From Amycolatopsis sp. WQ 127309 (GTDB lineage Bacteria; Actinomycetota; Actinomycetes; Mycobacteriales; Pseudonocardiaceae): DNA of 64,000 bases. Below the pieces are notes generated by a model. That model did not search any database. It saw only the letters and a list, made by a program, of their open reading frames with translations, and was not told the DNA's origin. The stretch covers positions 744,001 through 808,000 of the forward strand of contig NZ_CP095481.1 of the NCBI RefSeq assembly GCF_023023025.1. The letters are read 5' to 3'. This document shows positions 63,473 to 64,000 of the stretch, piece by piece; the first letter of the stretch is position 1; every line of letters begins with the position of its first letter. Both the position numbers and the translations under genes were made by a program.

Positions 63473-64000
63473 ATGGCCAACAAAAAGCGGCACAACTCCG
63501 CCAAGAAGCCAGCTACCACCGCTACTGGTGAAAAGGCCGGAAGTGGCGCGAAGAAATGGATCCTCGGAGTCGTCGCCACCGTGCTCGGCGCACTGCTCGT
63601 AGCCTGGATGTCACCACTACCGGGCGTGATCAAGGAAAAGTTCTTCCCTGGTGACGCCATCGATCTGGCCGTCGCGGAAAACCTCGGCTCTTGCACCTCT
63701 TTCGGCCCGACGACGAAGAAGATCGAAGACGTACAGGCACCTCCTACCGACACTGCCGCTGACAGCGACGAAAAGTACGCCAGCTGGGCACACGCCAACA
63801 ACCTTGCGACTCTCGATCAGAACAAGGTCATGGTCAACATCACCGGCCGTGATGACAAGCCGGTCACGATCACTGGGATCCGCTTCGTCGTCACCGACAG
63901 AAAACCCGCGCTCACCAGCCAGATCATGAGCAACGAATGCGGAAGCAGCACCGAAGGAAAGTTTGCGGTGGTCGACCTCGATCAGAACCCGCCCAAGATC
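63473..64000 (+). CDS. Membrane-anchored protein, truncated at right edge
   Basis: The frame is open from ATG 63473 to the window end (176 codons, no stop). A short basic, Lys-rich N-terminus precedes one TM helix (WILGVVATVLGALLVAWM), then an extracytoplasmic region with Cys in NLGSCTSFG and SNECGSS. Codon GC3 is lower than in neighbours, a possible sign of transfer. Unknown function. Confidence 0.75.
   Translation, partial: MANKKRHNSAKKPATTATGEKAGSGAKKWILGVVATVLGALLVAWMSPLPGVIKEKFFPGDAIDLAVAENLGSCTSFGPTTKKIEDVQAPPTDTAADSDEKYASWAHANNLATLDQNKVMVNITGRDDKPVTITGIRFVVTDRKPALTSQIMSNECGSSTEGKFAVVDLDQNPPKI

Overview
This 64 kb window is high-GC actinobacterial DNA. Codons are strongly GC3-biased, GTG starts are frequent, and many genes are coupled by 4-nt ATGA/GTGA overlaps. 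The gene families (F420/deazaflavin enzymes, DasR-type chitinase sites, a 13E12-type HNH protein, many anti-sigma parts) and a long palindromic intergenic element fit Pseudonocardiaceae, most likely an Amycolatopsis. The genus is inferred from sequence style. No rRNA, tRNA, CRISPR array, transposase, integrase or prophage was seen.

Layout. 0-6.6 kb: the tail of an upstream gene, a DUF885 metallopeptidase-like protein, two small lipoproteins, a PucR-type regulator, and a divergent secreted lipase coupled to an acyl-CoA synthetase. 6.7-12.5 kb: a secreted GH92 alpha-mannosidase divergent from a two-component system, with a perfect dyad between them. 12.5-18.3 kb: a sugar ABC importer, a LacI regulator and an FAD oxidoreductase whose promoters share an operator-like palindrome. 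18.3-20.3 kb: 4-hydroxybenzoate hydroxylase (pobA) and an IclR regulator. 20.4-22.8 kb: a secreted GH18 chitinase with two DasR-like sites and a small P-loop kinase. 23-27 kb: a membrane Ser/Thr kinase, a coupled membrane protein and a divergent Thr/Pro-rich surface protein. 27.4-31.9 kb: efeO, a ladder of tandemly repeated micro-ORFs, efeB, and a phospholipase C-like phosphoesterase. 32-37.4 kb: an HNH/DUF222 protein, then a five-gene partner-switching operon (receiver-PP2C, CHASE3 histidine kinase, receiver, STAS, HATPase). 38-45.9 kb: an eight-gene Nit1C-type nitrilase operon carrying a second nitrilase-like protein without catalytic Cys and Glu. 46-50.6 kb: a TM protein, a GNAT enzyme, a TPR-CHAT protease-like protein and a 61-residue peptide. 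50.6-56.3 kb: a serine hydrolase, small membrane, VOC, coiled-coil and NUDIX genes between two repeat-rich gene-free stretches. 56.3-64 kb: a YciI-like protein, a membrane protein, an aminotransferase, a kinase-fold protein lacking catalytic Asp residues, a TetR regulator with an F420-type luciferase-like enzyme, a nitroreductase-hemerythrin fusion, a coiled-coil protein and a truncated membrane protein.

The strongest candidate for an undescribed system is at 28590-29042. The efeO-efeB junction (end of efeO, ribosome-binding site, start codon and first codons of efeB) is repeated five times with a 92-nt period. This gives a chain of 31- to 58-residue ORFs, each joined to the next by an overlapping stop/start, leading into efeB, which carries the sixth copy of the start region. 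The second candidate is the active/inactive nitrilase pair in the Nit1C operon.
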